From: Nocardiopsis salina YIM 90010
Lineage (GTDB): Bacteria > Actinomycetota > Actinomycetes > Streptosporangiales > Streptosporangiaceae
Direction of reading: 5' to 3'
Assembly (NCBI RefSeq): GCF_000341025.1
Contig: NZ_ANBF01000157.1
Coordinates: 24,259-59,457, forward strand
DNA: 35,199 bases
Positions 1 to 7,579 of this stretch are shown here, piece by piece (positions within the stretch are counted from its first letter, which is position 1; every line of letters starts with the position of its first letter). The translations under genes were made by a program, and so were the position numbers. The notes under the pieces were generated by a model. That model made no database searches, was not told the origin of the DNA, and saw only the letters and a list, made by a program, of their open reading frames with translations.

Positions 1-943
1 GACGGTCGAGGAAGCCGCGCACCTGCGCAACCACGTCCTCGACCAGCTCACGATCGCCGACTCCACCAGCGACCCCGTGGCCCGCCGCAAGGCCCTGAAC
101 TTCGTGTTCGTCGGAGGCGGGTTCGCCGGCGCCGAGGCCGTCGCCGAGCTCGAGGACATGGTCCGCGACGCCGTGCGCCTGCACCCGACCATCGAGCAGG
201 AAGAGGTGCAGTTCTACCTGATCGAGGCGGCCGACAAGATCCTGCCGGAGGTCGGTCCCGAGGTGGGGGAGAAGGCCCTCAACCAGATGCGCCGCCGCGA
301 CATCGACGTGCGGCTCAACACCTTCCTGGAGTCGGCCACCGACCAGCACATCAAGCTGAGCGACGGCACCGAGTTCGACGCCGGCACCCTCGTGTGGACC
401 GCCGGGGTCAAGCCCAGCCCCGTCGTCTCCGCGAGTGACCTGCCGCTGGGCCCCAAGGGCCACCTCGACACCAGCGAGTACCTGACCGTGAACGGCGCGG
501 AGAACGTCTTCGCGGGTGGTGACAACGCCCAGGTGCCCGACGGCCAGGGCGGTTTCTACCCGCCCAACGCCCAGAACGCCGTGCGCATGGCCCCCGTGCT
601 GGCCGACAACGTCATTGCCACCCTGCGTGGCGGTGACCTGACGGCCTACGAGCACAAGAACCTCGGCGCGGTCGCCGGCCTGGGCATGCACAAGGGGGCC
701 GCCCAGCTGCTCGGCAAGATCAAGCTGACCGGGCGCCTGGCCTGGTACGCCCACCGCGGCTACCACCTCATGGCCGTGCCGACCTTCAACCGCAAGCTGC
801 GGGTGCTGACCGACTGGACCCTCGGGTTGTTCCTGCGCCGCGAGATCGCCGCGCTGCCCGAAATGGCAGAGCCCCGCCAGGCGTTCGAGGAGGCCGCCCA
901 CCCGCAGGTCGAGGACGGTCGCCTTCTGCGCCGCGCCAGCTGA
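1..943 (+). CDS. ndh: Type II NADH dehydrogenase (NAD(P)/FAD-dependent oxidoreductase), 5' end missing
   Basis: The reading frame is open from base 2 to the stop at 943 (313 residues), so the N-terminus lies outside the window. Visible are the second Rossmann nucleotide-binding loop (VFVGGGFAGAEAV), a conserved WTAGVKP segment, and the FAD-contacting motif NVFAGGDNAQVPD. The basic, aromatic C-terminal tail (RGYHLMAVPTFNRKLRVLTDW) is typical of type II NADH dehydrogenases, where it helps peripheral membrane attachment. By family knowledge the enzyme oxidises NADH and reduces menaquinone without pumping protons. The first FAD-binding glycine motif is expected upstream. A general NAD(P)H:quinone oxidoreductase of the same family is the main alternative. 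The gene is followed by a strong terminator, so it probably ends a transcript. Confidence 0.88.
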   Translation, partial: TVEEAAHLRNHVLDQLTIADSTSDPVARRKALNFVFVGGGFAGAEAVAELEDMVRDAVRLHPTIEQEEVQFYLIEAADKILPEVGPEVGEKALNQMRRRDIDVRLNTFLESATDQHIKLSDGTEFDAGTLVWTAGVKPSPVVSASDLPLGPKGHLDTSEYLTVNGAENVFAGGDNAQVPDGQGGFYPPNAQNAVRMAPVLADNVIATLRGGDLTAYEHKNLGAVAGLGMHKGAAQLLGKIKLTGRLAWYAHRGYHLMAVPTFNRKLRVLTDWTLGLFLRREIAALPEMAEPRQAFEEAAHPQVEDGRLLRRAS

Positions 944-1001
944 CCCCGTGTACCCGGGCGCCACGCGCGGGAACACCGCCCGTGTGCGCCCCGGAGCCGT
1001 C

Positions 1002-1037
1002 AAGGACCGGTCTCTCCCCGGAGGGAGACCGGTCCTT
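1002..1037 (+). terminator. Rho-independent-like terminator after ndh
   Basis: A perfect 13-bp inverted repeat (AAGGACCGGTCTC against GAGACCGGTCCTT) encloses a 10-nt loop, 58 bases after the ndh stop. There is no long T tract, as is common in actinomycetes. Confidence 0.7.
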
Positions 1038-1090
1038 CGTGTGGCCCCTTCCGGCCAAGCGCCGTCAAAGTGGGCAATCCTCCCTGCCGG

Positions 1091-1096
1091 TATGAT
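1091..1096 (+). promoter_or_regulatory. Candidate -10 box of the tRNA-like gene
   Basis: The hexamer TATGAT lies 6 bases before the predicted first base of the tRNA-like gene, the spacing expected for a -10 box when transcription starts at or next to the mature 5' end. No convincing -35 box is visible. Confidence 0.4.
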
Positions 1097-1102
1097 GGGC
1101 AC

Positions 1103-1178
1103 GCCCTCGTAGCCCAACGGTAGAGGCAGGCCCCCTAAAAGGGTCACAAGTGTCGGTTCGAATCCGACCGGGGGTACC
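1103..1178 (+). tRNA. tRNA-like gene, predicted anticodon UAA (Leu, UUA codon), short variable loop
   Basis: A cloverleaf can be drawn. The acceptor stem is GCCCTCG (1103-1109) with CGGGGGT (1169-1175), including two G-U pairs. The D arm has a 3-bp stem GCC/GGC and a loop containing GGTAGA. The anticodon stem is GGCCC/GGGTC with loop CCTAAAA. The variable loop is only about 6 nt. The T arm is GTCGG-TTCGAAT-CCGAC, the discriminator is A, and CC follows, with no encoded CCA. The loop places TAA at positions 34-36, with AAA at 36-38 as for i6A-modified tRNAs. The D arm and discriminator A resemble tRNA-Leu. However, the long variable arm of class II leucine tRNAs is absent and position 33 is C instead of the near-universal U. 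It could be a minor or divergent tRNA, or a decaying one. It is not the usual bldA-type tRNA. Confidence 0.65.
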
Positions 1179-1201
1179 GCGTCGGGCTCCGGCGTCCCGG
1201 T

Positions 1202-3034
1202 TCAGGAGGCGTCGGGGTCCTGTTGTTCCATGAGCAGCTGCAGCTGGGTGAACAGGCGCTCGCCAGGGTCACCCAGATCGATCCCGCTCACCGAGGACGC
1301 ACGTCGCACCCGGTAGCGCAGGGTGTTGGGGTGGATGTGCAGGCGCTCGGCCGCCGCTCGTGCGTCCCCGAAGGCCTCCAGGTAGGTCAGCAGCGAACGC
1401 ACCAGGTCGGCCCCGCCCGCGCGGTCGTACTCCAGCAGCCGGTTCACCCGGGGATCGCGCAGGGAGGGGTCCTCGCGCAGGCGTGCCAAGGTCTCGCTGA
1501 TGAGCACCCGCGAACGCACGTCGGAGATGGTGGCCACCTCCCAGTCGGTGTCGCGGTCCAGGTCGCGCAGCATCGCGTCCAGTACTCGGTCGGCCTCCGC
1601 GCGGGAGTCGGGCACCTCCGCGAGCCGGTCCACCAGCGACCCCACGGCGGCCTGCACCTGCAGCCCCAGTGCCGAACGAGCCGCCACGACCGTCTTGCGG
1701 GTCAGTGAGAGTACCGACTGCTCGACCCCCCGCAACCCCTCCCGCCCGGGAACCAGGTCGGGCAGCAGTACGTACACCCGGCTCTCCAGCTCCGTGACCA
1801 GTGAACTGCGGCGGTAGGCGGCCGTGTGCACCGACACCAGGTCTATGAGGCGGCGCCGGCGCAGCTCGCGCTCGGGCCGGTCGGGGCGCTCCTCCGCCGG
1901 GGCCTCCGCCGATGCCGAGGGGGTCAGGGAGAAGGCGACCACGAGTGCTCCCCGGTCCGAGCGCACCTCGACGGTGTCGGCGAGCGCGCCCGCGTCGATG
2001 CGCCCCTCCAAGAGGCTGGACAGCAGGTCCTCGCGCAACCGCAGGCCCGCACTCGTGCGCGTGCGCTGGCGGATCATCTGCAGGGCCGTGGTGCGGGCGG
2101 CACCGAGCAGGGCCTCCTCGGAGCGTTCGGTCAGTGGATGCTCACCCTCCTGCACCCAGATCGTGCCCAAGGGCTGGTTGCCGGCGTGGATCCCGACCGC
2201 GAGGCGGCGCCGGAGGCCGAACTCGGGGTGCTCGTCGATGCGTACGACCTCCTCGCCCGACCGCAGCCGGGCGAAAACACCCCACTCGCGCAGCAGGGCC
2301 AGGTAGGACTCCGGGCCCCGGCGCCCCAGTACCGACAGGCGGCGTAGTTCGTCGACCTCGGCGCCGCTCGAGTAAGCCAGGACACGGCTCGCGGAGTCCT
2401 CGATGCTGACCAGGCCGCCGGTCAGCTGGGCGATGGTCTGTGCCATGGAGAACAGGTCACCGCTGGACTCGGCGAGGTCGTCGGCGCTGGTCAGGCGGGC
2501 GTCGTCGACGATGGTCCGGCACACTGCCTGCAACTGGTCCCAGCGCACCTCCGAACGCACCGACAGCAGGGCCACACCGGCCTCCTCCGCCTCGGTGCGC
2601 AGGGCCCGCAGTTCGTCGCCGCCGGGCCGCCGAACACGCCCGCCCGGGGGAGGGGGCAGTACTTCCTCGCCGTTCCCGCCGGTCTTGACCGCCACCGCTG
2701 CGGCGCCCTGGTCGGCCAGGGCCCGCACGAGTCGGCGTGCGGCCCCGCCCCGTGCGCCGATGAGCAGGACGAGGTCGCCGGGGCGCGCCTCCACACGGTC
2801 CTCGGGGTCGACGATGACGACGTTGTCCACCCGCACATCGAGGCCGCCGGGTGCCGCGGCCACGTCGACGACCGGATCACCCAGGGACACCAGGAGCCGG
2901 CGCAGGGGCAGGCCCGGTGGATCCTCGGGTGCGGTGCCGCTGTGTCCTGGGTGGATGCTGTGGTGTGTGGGGCCGCCGGGGCCGTCCGTGGTGTGGTGCC
3001 GGTCGGGGTGGGGAACTGGGGCCTCTGTGTTCAT
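1202..3034 (-). CDS. PucR-family transcriptional regulator of proline catabolism
   Basis: A 610-residue regulator divergent from pruA and the proline dehydrogenase gene. The N-terminal 200 residues resemble the PucR ligand-sensing domain (LRRLLVSLGDPVVDV through DNVVIVDPEDRVEARPGDLVLL). A GAF-like region follows (about 215-340). The C-terminus carries the PucR helix-turn-helix, with the family signature RLHIHPNTLRYRVRR after a LLTYLEAFGDARAAAERL helix. In Streptomyces a PucR-type protein beside pruA/pruB activates proline use, so the same role is inferred here. I chose the ATG at 3034: the 20 extra codons to a start at 3094 run through the divergent promoter region and the palindrome at 3046-3063. 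A weak GGAACG lies ahead of the ATG. The His/Pro/Gly-rich first 40 residues are low-complexity and probably disordered. Confidence 0.85.
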   Translation of the reverse strand: MNTEAPVPHPDRHHTTDGPGGPTHHSIHPGHSGTAPEDPPGLPLRRLLVSLGDPVVDVAAAPGGLDVRVDNVVIVDPEDRVEARPGDLVLLIGARGGAARRLVRALADQGAAAVAVKTGGNGEEVLPPPPGGRVRRPGGDELRALRTEAEEAGVALLSVRSEVRWDQLQAVCRTIVDDARLTSADDLAESSGDLFSMAQTIAQLTGGLVSIEDSASRVLAYSSGAEVDELRRLSVLGRRGPESYLALLREWGVFARLRSGEEVVRIDEHPEFGLRRRLAVGIHAGNQPLGTIWVQEGEHPLTERSEEALLGAARTTALQMIRQRTRTSAGLRLREDLLSSLLEGRIDAGALADTVEVRSDRGALVVAFSLTPSASAEAPAEERPDRPERELRRRRLIDLVSVHTAAYRRSSLVTELESRVYVLLPDLVPGREGLRGVEQSVLSLTRKTVVAARSALGLQVQAAVGSLVDRLAEVPDSRAEADRVLDAMLRDLDRDTDWEVATISDVRSRVLISETLARLREDPSLRDPRVNRLLEYDRAGGADLVRSLLTYLEAFGDARAAAERLHIHPNTLRYRVRRASSVSGIDLGDPGERLFTQLQLLMEQQDPDAS

Positions 3035-3045
3035 GGTCGTTCCAT

Positions 3046-3063
3046 TTTGTCCTACAGAACAAA
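3046..3063. promoter_or_regulatory. Palindromic operator candidate between pucR-type gene and pruA
   Basis: TTTGTCCTA-CAGAACAAA is an 18-bp inverted repeat with 7 of 9 pairs matched and an A/T-rich edge, unusual in this GC-rich DNA. It starts 12 bases upstream of the regulator's start codon and 112 bases before pruA. It is a plausible site for the regulator acting on both divergent promoters. Confidence 0.5.
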
Positions 3064-3136
3064 GAAGTTCGGCAAAGAGTGGCCCTGCCCACAAGGTCGT
3101 GCAGTCCGGACTCTGAGATTCTGACGGCAGATCGAC

Positions 3137-3152
3137 CCCTGTGAGAACAGGG
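3137..3152 (+). other. Small hairpin with GAGA loop in the pruA leader
   Basis: A perfect 6-bp stem (CCCTGT/ACAGGG) closed by a GAGA tetraloop lies ten bases before the pruA ribosome-binding site (GGGAGGTG, 3163-3170). Its role is unknown; it may stabilise the leader. Confidence 0.35.
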
Positions 3153-3174
3153 ACAACCTTCAGGGAGGTGCCCC

Positions 3175-4800
3175 ATGGACGCCGTGACCGACGTGCCCGT
3201 GCCGGTGAACGAGCCGAACCTTACGTACGCGCCCGGGAGCCCCGAGCGTGCCGAGCTCGAGACCGCGCTGGCCGAGCTCGGCCGGGAGAGCATCGACCTG
3301 CCCATGCGCATCGACGGGCAGAGCCGGATGGGCGGCGGCGAGCCCATCGACGTGGTGCAGCCGCACAAGCACGCCCACGTCCTGGGCACCATGCGCAACG
3401 CCACCCACGACGACGCCCGTGACGCCGTCGCAGCCGCCAAGAAGGCGGCCCCCGCCTGGCGTGCGATGTCCTTCGACGACCGCGCGGCCGTCATCCTGCG
3501 CGCCGCCGAACTGCTGTCGGGCCCCTGGCGCGCGACCATCAACGCCGCCACGATGCTCGGCCAGTCCAAGACGATCCAGCAGGCCGAGATCGACGCAGCC
3601 TGCGAGCTCATCGACTTCTGGCGCTTCAACGTCTCCTACGCCCGGCAGCTGATCTCCCAGCAGCCGCTCAGCGTCAAGGGCGTGTGGAACCGCATGGAAC
3701 AGCGCCCGCTCGAGGGGTTCGTCTATGCGGTCACGCCGTTCAACTTCACCGCCATCGCCGGCAACCTGCCGACCGCCCCTGCACTCATGGGCAACGTCGT
3801 GGTGTGGAAGCCCTCTCCGACGCAGCAGTTCGCCGCCGAGCTCACCATGCGCCTGCTGGAGGAGGCCGGGATGCCGCCCGGCGTCATCAACATGGTCACC
3901 GGTGACGGGCGCGACGTCTCCGACATCGCACTGAACGACCCGGACCTGGCCGGGGTGCACTTCACCGGTTCAACGGGCACATTCCAGCACCTGTGGAAGA
4001 GCGTGGGCGAGAACATCGCCTCCTACCGCTCCTACCCCCGCATCGTCGGCGAGACCGGTGGCAAGGACTTCATCGTCGCCCACTCCTCGGCCGACCCGGA
4101 GGTCCTGCGCACCGCGATCGTGCGCGGCGCGTTCGAGTACCAGGGACAGAAGTGCTCGGCCGCCTCGCGGGTGTTCGTCGCCCGCTCGGTGTGGGAGCGC
4201 ACGCGCGATGACCTCATCGCCGAGACCGAGGCCCTGCGCATGGGTGACGTCTCGGACCTGTCGAACTTCGTCGGCGCCGTCATCGACCGCCGCTCGTTCG
4301 ACAAGCTCAGCCGCGTGCTGGAGGACGCCGCGAACGATCCGACCCTGAACGTCGTCGCGGGCGGCACCGCCGACGACTCCGTCGGTTACTTCGTGCGCCC
4401 GACGATCATCGAGGGCAGCGACCCCTCCAACGACGTCTTCCGCACCGAGTACTTCGGCCCGATCGTGGCCGTGCACGTCTTCGAGGACGCCAAGTACGAG
4501 GAGATCCTGGAGACCGTCGACCAGGGTTCGGCCTACGCCCTGACCGGTGCCGTCCTGGCGCGCGACCGCGCCGCCGTGGCCAAGGCCGAGGAGGCGCTGC
4601 GCTTCACCGCGGGCAACTTCTACATCAACGATCGGCCCACCGGTTCCATCGTCGGCCAGCAGCCCTTCGGCGGAGCCCGCGCCTCCGGTACCAACGACAA
4701 GGCCGGGTCGGCGCAGAACCTGGCGCGCTGGGCCAGCCCGCGTGCGATCAAGGAGACCTTCGTCGCTCCGACTACCTCCTCCTACCCGCACCAGGGCTGA
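3175..4800 (+). CDS. pruA: L-glutamate gamma-semialdehyde (1-pyrroline-5-carboxylate) dehydrogenase
   Basis: 541 residues, normal for the stand-alone bacterial and mitochondrial type. It is an aldehyde dehydrogenase that oxidises glutamate-5-semialdehyde, in equilibrium with P5C, to glutamate with NAD+, the second step of proline degradation. Seen are the general-base glutamate in VGETGGKDF (Glu293) and the catalytic cysteine in EYQGQKCSAASR (Cys327). The NAD-binding region has VVWKPSPTQQ and FTGSTGTF, and the substrate loop near the end is GQQPFGGARASGTNDKAG. The start is an ATG preceded by a strong GGGAGGTG. The next gene, 186 bases downstream in the same direction, encodes the first enzyme of the pathway, so the two probably form one operon. 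Control by the divergent PucR-type regulator is inferred. Confidence 0.95.
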   Translation: MDAVTDVPVPVNEPNLTYAPGSPERAELETALAELGRESIDLPMRIDGQSRMGGGEPIDVVQPHKHAHVLGTMRNATHDDARDAVAAAKKAAPAWRAMSFDDRAAVILRAAELLSGPWRATINAATMLGQSKTIQQAEIDAACELIDFWRFNVSYARQLISQQPLSVKGVWNRMEQRPLEGFVYAVTPFNFTAIAGNLPTAPALMGNVVVWKPSPTQQFAAELTMRLLEEAGMPPGVINMVTGDGRDVSDIALNDPDLAGVHFTGSTGTFQHLWKSVGENIASYRSYPRIVGETGGKDFIVAHSSADPEVLRTAIVRGAFEYQGQKCSAASRVFVARSVWERTRDDLIAETEALRMGDVSDLSNFVGAVIDRRSFDKLSRVLEDAANDPTLNVVAGGTADDSVGYFVRPTIIEGSDPSNDVFRTEYFGPIVAVHVFEDAKYEEILETVDQGSAYALTGAVLARDRAAVAKAEEALRFTAGNFYINDRPTGSIVGQQPFGGARASGTNDKAGSAQNLARWASPRAIKETFVAPTTSSYPHQG

Positions 4801-4986
4801 GCCCCGGGCCGCCCGGCCTGTGCCTCCTCGTCCGTCCTGAGGGGGCGCCCCGCCCCGGGCGGGCGTGCAGCCCTGACCGCGCGCCCGCCCGGCACCCCCC
4901 TCTGGAATCCACGGGACACACATTCGCCGTCCCACCGGTTGCGCCGGCCGCCCTTCGGCTCGCGCTCGTCTTTCCTCGAGGTCACC

Positions 4987-5913
4987 ATGCTTCGTACACC
5001 CCTACTGCTCGCCGCCCGGTCGCAGACCGCACGCACCGTCGTCGAGCGCACGCCCATGACCCGCGCGATGGTCGACCGCTTCGTGGCCGGCGCCGATCTC
5101 GAGAGCGCCCTGCCGACCGTGGCCGATGTGACCCGGGACCGCCACGTCACCCTGGACTTCCTCGGTGAGGACACCACCGACCGGGCCCAGGCCGAAACGA
5201 CCGTCGGGGCCTACGAGGAACTGCTCGCGGCGCTCGGGGACAGCGGCCTGGCCGAGCGCGCCGAGGTCTCGGTCAAGCTCTCGGCGGTGGGCCAGTTCCT
5301 CGGCGCCGACGGCGAGCGCATCGCCCTGGACAACGCCCGGCGTATCGCCGAGGCGGCCAAGGCCGCGGGCACCACCGTGACCCTCGATATGGAGGACCAC
5401 ACCACGGTCGACTCCACGCTGGGGATCCTGCGCGAACTGCGCACGGACTTCCCGTTCGTCGGAGCGGTGCTGCAGGCTTACCTGCACCGCACCGTGGCCG
5501 ACTGCCGTGACCTGAGCGGGGCCGGGTCGCGGGTCCGCCTGTGCAAGGGCGCCTACGACGAACCGGCCTCGGTCGCCTACCGGGACAAACACGAGGTCGA
5601 CCGCGCCTACGTGCGTGCCCTGCGGGTGCTCATGGAGGGTGACGGCTACCCCATGGTCGCCTCGCACGACCCCCGCATGGTCGCCATCGCCGGGGAGCTC
5701 GCCGTTGCGGCGGGCCGCTCCGCGGGCGACCACGAGTACCAGATGCTCTTCGGGATCCGGGACAAGGAACAGAGCCGTCTGGCCGCCGAGGGCAAGACGA
5801 TGCGTGTGTACGTGCCCTACGGCACCGAGTGGTTCGGTTACTACATGCGCCGCCTGGCCGAGCGCCCCGCCAACGTGCTCTTCCTCGCGCGCTCCCTCGT
5901 CACCCGCGGCTGA
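4987..5913 (+). CDS. Proline dehydrogenase, monofunctional (FAD-dependent)
   Basis: 308 residues, the usual length for stand-alone bacterial PRODH, a TIM barrel that oxidises proline to P5C with electrons passed to quinone. Conserved stretches visible are SVKLSAVGQ, TVTLDMEDHTTVD, FVGAVLQAYLHRT, RVRLCKGAYDEP, SHDPRMV, YQMLFGIRD and the C-terminal substrate-binding YVPYGTEWFGYYMRRLAERPAN. The ATG at 4987 follows CGAGGTCACC; an upstream in-frame start at 4939 would add a basic extension with no family support. The gene follows pruA, as in other actinobacteria, instead of being fused to it as in the PutA proteins of Gram-negative bacteria. The name pruB is used in some Streptomyces work; I leave the symbol blank. 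Confidence 0.93.
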   Translation: MLRTPLLLAARSQTARTVVERTPMTRAMVDRFVAGADLESALPTVADVTRDRHVTLDFLGEDTTDRAQAETTVGAYEELLAALGDSGLAERAEVSVKLSAVGQFLGADGERIALDNARRIAEAAKAAGTTVTLDMEDHTTVDSTLGILRELRTDFPFVGAVLQAYLHRTVADCRDLSGAGSRVRLCKGAYDEPASVAYRDKHEVDRAYVRALRVLMEGDGYPMVASHDPRMVAIAGELAVAAGRSAGDHEYQMLFGIRDKEQSRLAAEGKTMRVYVPYGTEWFGYYMRRLAERPANVLFLARSLVTRG

Positions 5914-5956
5914 GGGGGCGTCCCCCGCGCCTGCAGCTGATGTGCGTCCCGCATCC

Positions 5957-5991
5957 GCGCCCCGGGTCCGCCGGTACAGGACCCGGGGCGC
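5957..5991 (+). terminator. Terminator hairpin after the proline operon
   Basis: A perfect 13-bp inverted repeat (GCGCCCCGGGTCC / GGACCCGGGGCGC) with a 9-nt loop begins 43 bases after the proline dehydrogenase stop. No T tract follows. Confidence 0.65.
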
Positions 5992-6069
5992 CGAGGTGAG
6001 CGGGACCGGGCTACGACACGTGTTCCGATGGTGATCCGGGAGGCGGAACTCGCGAACGGGCCCGTGCGT

Positions 6070-6075
6070 TACTTT
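6070..6075 (+). promoter_or_regulatory. Candidate -10 box for the BI-1-like gene
   Basis: TACTTT stands out in an otherwise GC-rich stretch, 38 bases before the start codon and ahead of the AGGAAAGG ribosome-binding site. No clear -35 box. Confidence 0.3.
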
Positions 6076-6113
6076 GTGGGCAGCAATCCACGCAGGAAAG
6101 GCCTGAACCGAAC

Positions 6114-6983
6114 ATGCGAATGCGCAGTTCCAACCCCGCGGTGAAGCGGGCGCTCGAGCAGCACGCCGGGCAGGCTCAGGGAGCCGGTTACCAGCAGGGT
6201 TACGGCCAGCCCGGTTACGGCCAGCCCTACCCCCAGCAGGGTCACCCCCAGCAGGGCTACCCGGCCGCGCCCCCGCAGGCCGCCGGCACCGCCCCCATGA
6301 CGATCGACGACGTGGTCGTGCGCACCGGCATGTCGCTGGGCGTCGTGGTCCTGCTGGCCGTCGTCAACTACTTCACGTTCCAGGGCAACCCCGGCCTGGC
6401 CATGGGCCTGACCATGGTCGGTGCGCTGGGCGGTCTCGTCCTCGGCCTGGTCATCGCGTTCAAGAACATGACCAGCCCGGCCGCGATCCTGGCCTACTCC
6501 GCCCTCCAGGGGCTGCTCGTCGGCGGTCTCTCCGCCACGCTCGCGGCGTCCCTGGCCCCCGGCGGTGACGGATCCCTCATCACCCAGGCGGTCGTGGCCA
6601 CGATCGCGGTCTTCGGTGTGATGCTGGCGCTGTACAAGTACCGGATCATCAAGGTCACCGACGGCTTCGTCAAGACCGTGACCTACGCCGCGCTGGCCGC
6701 CGGTGCGCTGATCCTGGTCAACTTCCTCCTGAGCTTCTTCATCCCCGGCGGCTTCGGTCTGCGCGAGCCCAGCGCCCTCGGCCTCATCGTCGGCCTGGTG
6801 TTCGTTGTCATCGCGGCCTGCACACTGGCCATCGAGTTCCGGGGGATCGAGGAGGGCGTCCAGGCGGGCGTGCCCGACAAGTTCGCCTGGCAGTTCGCCT
6901 TCGGCCTGACCGTCTCCCTGGTCTGGCTCTACATCGAGATCCTCCGTCTCCTGTGGATGATCAAGATGATGTTCGACGAGTAG
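6114..6983 (+). CDS. Bax inhibitor-1/YccA family integral membrane protein
   Basis: 289 residues. The first 60 are a soluble, low-complexity tail with repeated GYGQP and PQQG(H/Y)P units. About seven hydrophobic helices follow between residues 75 and 285, ending in a short charged tail (MIKMMFDE). Motifs such as ILAYSALQGLLVGGLSA, the IEFRGIEEGVQAGVP loop and the last helix LVWLYIEILRLL match the actinobacterial branch of the BI-1/YccA family. In that family, acidic residues in the membrane core form a pH-sensitive calcium-leak channel in characterised bacterial members. The physiological role in actinomycetes is not established. The start has AGGAAAGG 11 bases upstream; a second ATG two codons later is also possible. 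The gene stands alone, between two terminator-like hairpins. Confidence 0.88.
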   Translation: MRMRSSNPAVKRALEQHAGQAQGAGYQQGYGQPGYGQPYPQQGHPQQGYPAAPPQAAGTAPMTIDDVVVRTGMSLGVVVLLAVVNYFTFQGNPGLAMGLTMVGALGGLVLGLVIAFKNMTSPAAILAYSALQGLLVGGLSATLAASLAPGGDGSLITQAVVATIAVFGVMLALYKYRIIKVTDGFVKTVTYAALAAGALILVNFLLSFFIPGGFGLREPSALGLIVGLVFVVIAACTLAIEFRGIEEGVQAGVPDKFAWQFAFGLTVSLVWLYIEILRLLWMIKMMFDE

Positions 6984-7028
6984 TCGTCACCCGCCGGCGG
7001 GCTCCCAGGGCCTGCCGCGCACAACGGA

Positions 7029-7061
7029 GGGGCCGTCCCCGGGAACTGCCGGGGCGGCCCC
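7029..7061 (+). terminator. Terminator after BI-1-like gene
   Basis: GGGGCCGtCCCCGG pairs with CCGGGGCGGCCCC around a 6-nt loop, 46 bases after the stop, followed by the T-rich TCTCGTCTT. It sits between convergent genes and may serve both. Confidence 0.7.
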
Positions 7062-7093
7062 TCTCGTCTTCGGCGGGGGTGCTGTTCGGCGGC

Positions 7094-7345
7094 TCAGGCG
7101 GCCCCGGGTCGGGGGGCCGGGATGGACCTGTCGCGGCGCCTGCGGTCGTACTCGGTGACGATGGCCTGGGCGTACCAGTGGGGCAGCTCGTACTCGTCCG
7201 CGAGCCAGTGCGATCGGTCCGAGCGCTTGAGAAGGCCCGGGCCCCGGTCGAGAGCGGCGAACCACTCGTGGAGTCCGCGTCCGGTGACGGTCGGGATGCG
7301 TTCGACGAGTTTGGCGTGGATCTCCGGCGAGTGGGTTCCCGGCAT
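7094..7345 (-). CDS. Small DUF4287-like protein
   Basis: 83 residues, soluble, charged. The core GRGLHEWFAALDR...HWLADEYELPHWYAQAIVTEYDRRRR resembles DUF4287, a small domain of unknown function often found in stand-alone actinobacterial proteins. I chose the ATG at 7345 because a strong GGAGGTG lies 5 bases before it. A longer GTG-initiated frame to 7405 would place that site inside the gene. It is convergent with the BI-1-like gene. The codon pattern matches its neighbours, supporting a real gene despite its size. Confidence 0.72.
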   Translation of the reverse strand: MPGTHSPEIHAKLVERIPTVTGRGLHEWFAALDRGPGLLKRSDRSHWLADEYELPHWYAQAIVTEYDRRRRDRSIPAPRPGAA

Positions 7346-7524
7346 AGGCACCTCCGGCAGTGCGTAGAGATCAGGCACGTACCTGCGACCCTGCCCCAGG
7401 ATCACGGTTCGGACAAGACCTGGTCACCAGCTTTTACCTCGGAGGGGGTGGAAGGTGCCGTTTCGTCCCGCTACGCGTCGTCCGCGGCTGATGAGAGGGG
7501 GCGGTACCGAGGCCGCACATGAAG

Positions 7525-7556
7525 GAGGGTCCGGCACCGTGCGGTGCCGGACCCTC
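7525..7556 (-). terminator. Terminator of the thiolase gene
   Basis: A perfect 14-bp stem (GAGGGTCCGGCACC and its complement) with a 4-nt GTGC loop lies 24 bases beyond the thiolase stop codon on the minus strand. Confidence 0.75.
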
Positions 7557-7579
7557 ACTCGCGCGGGGGCGCCCCCGGA

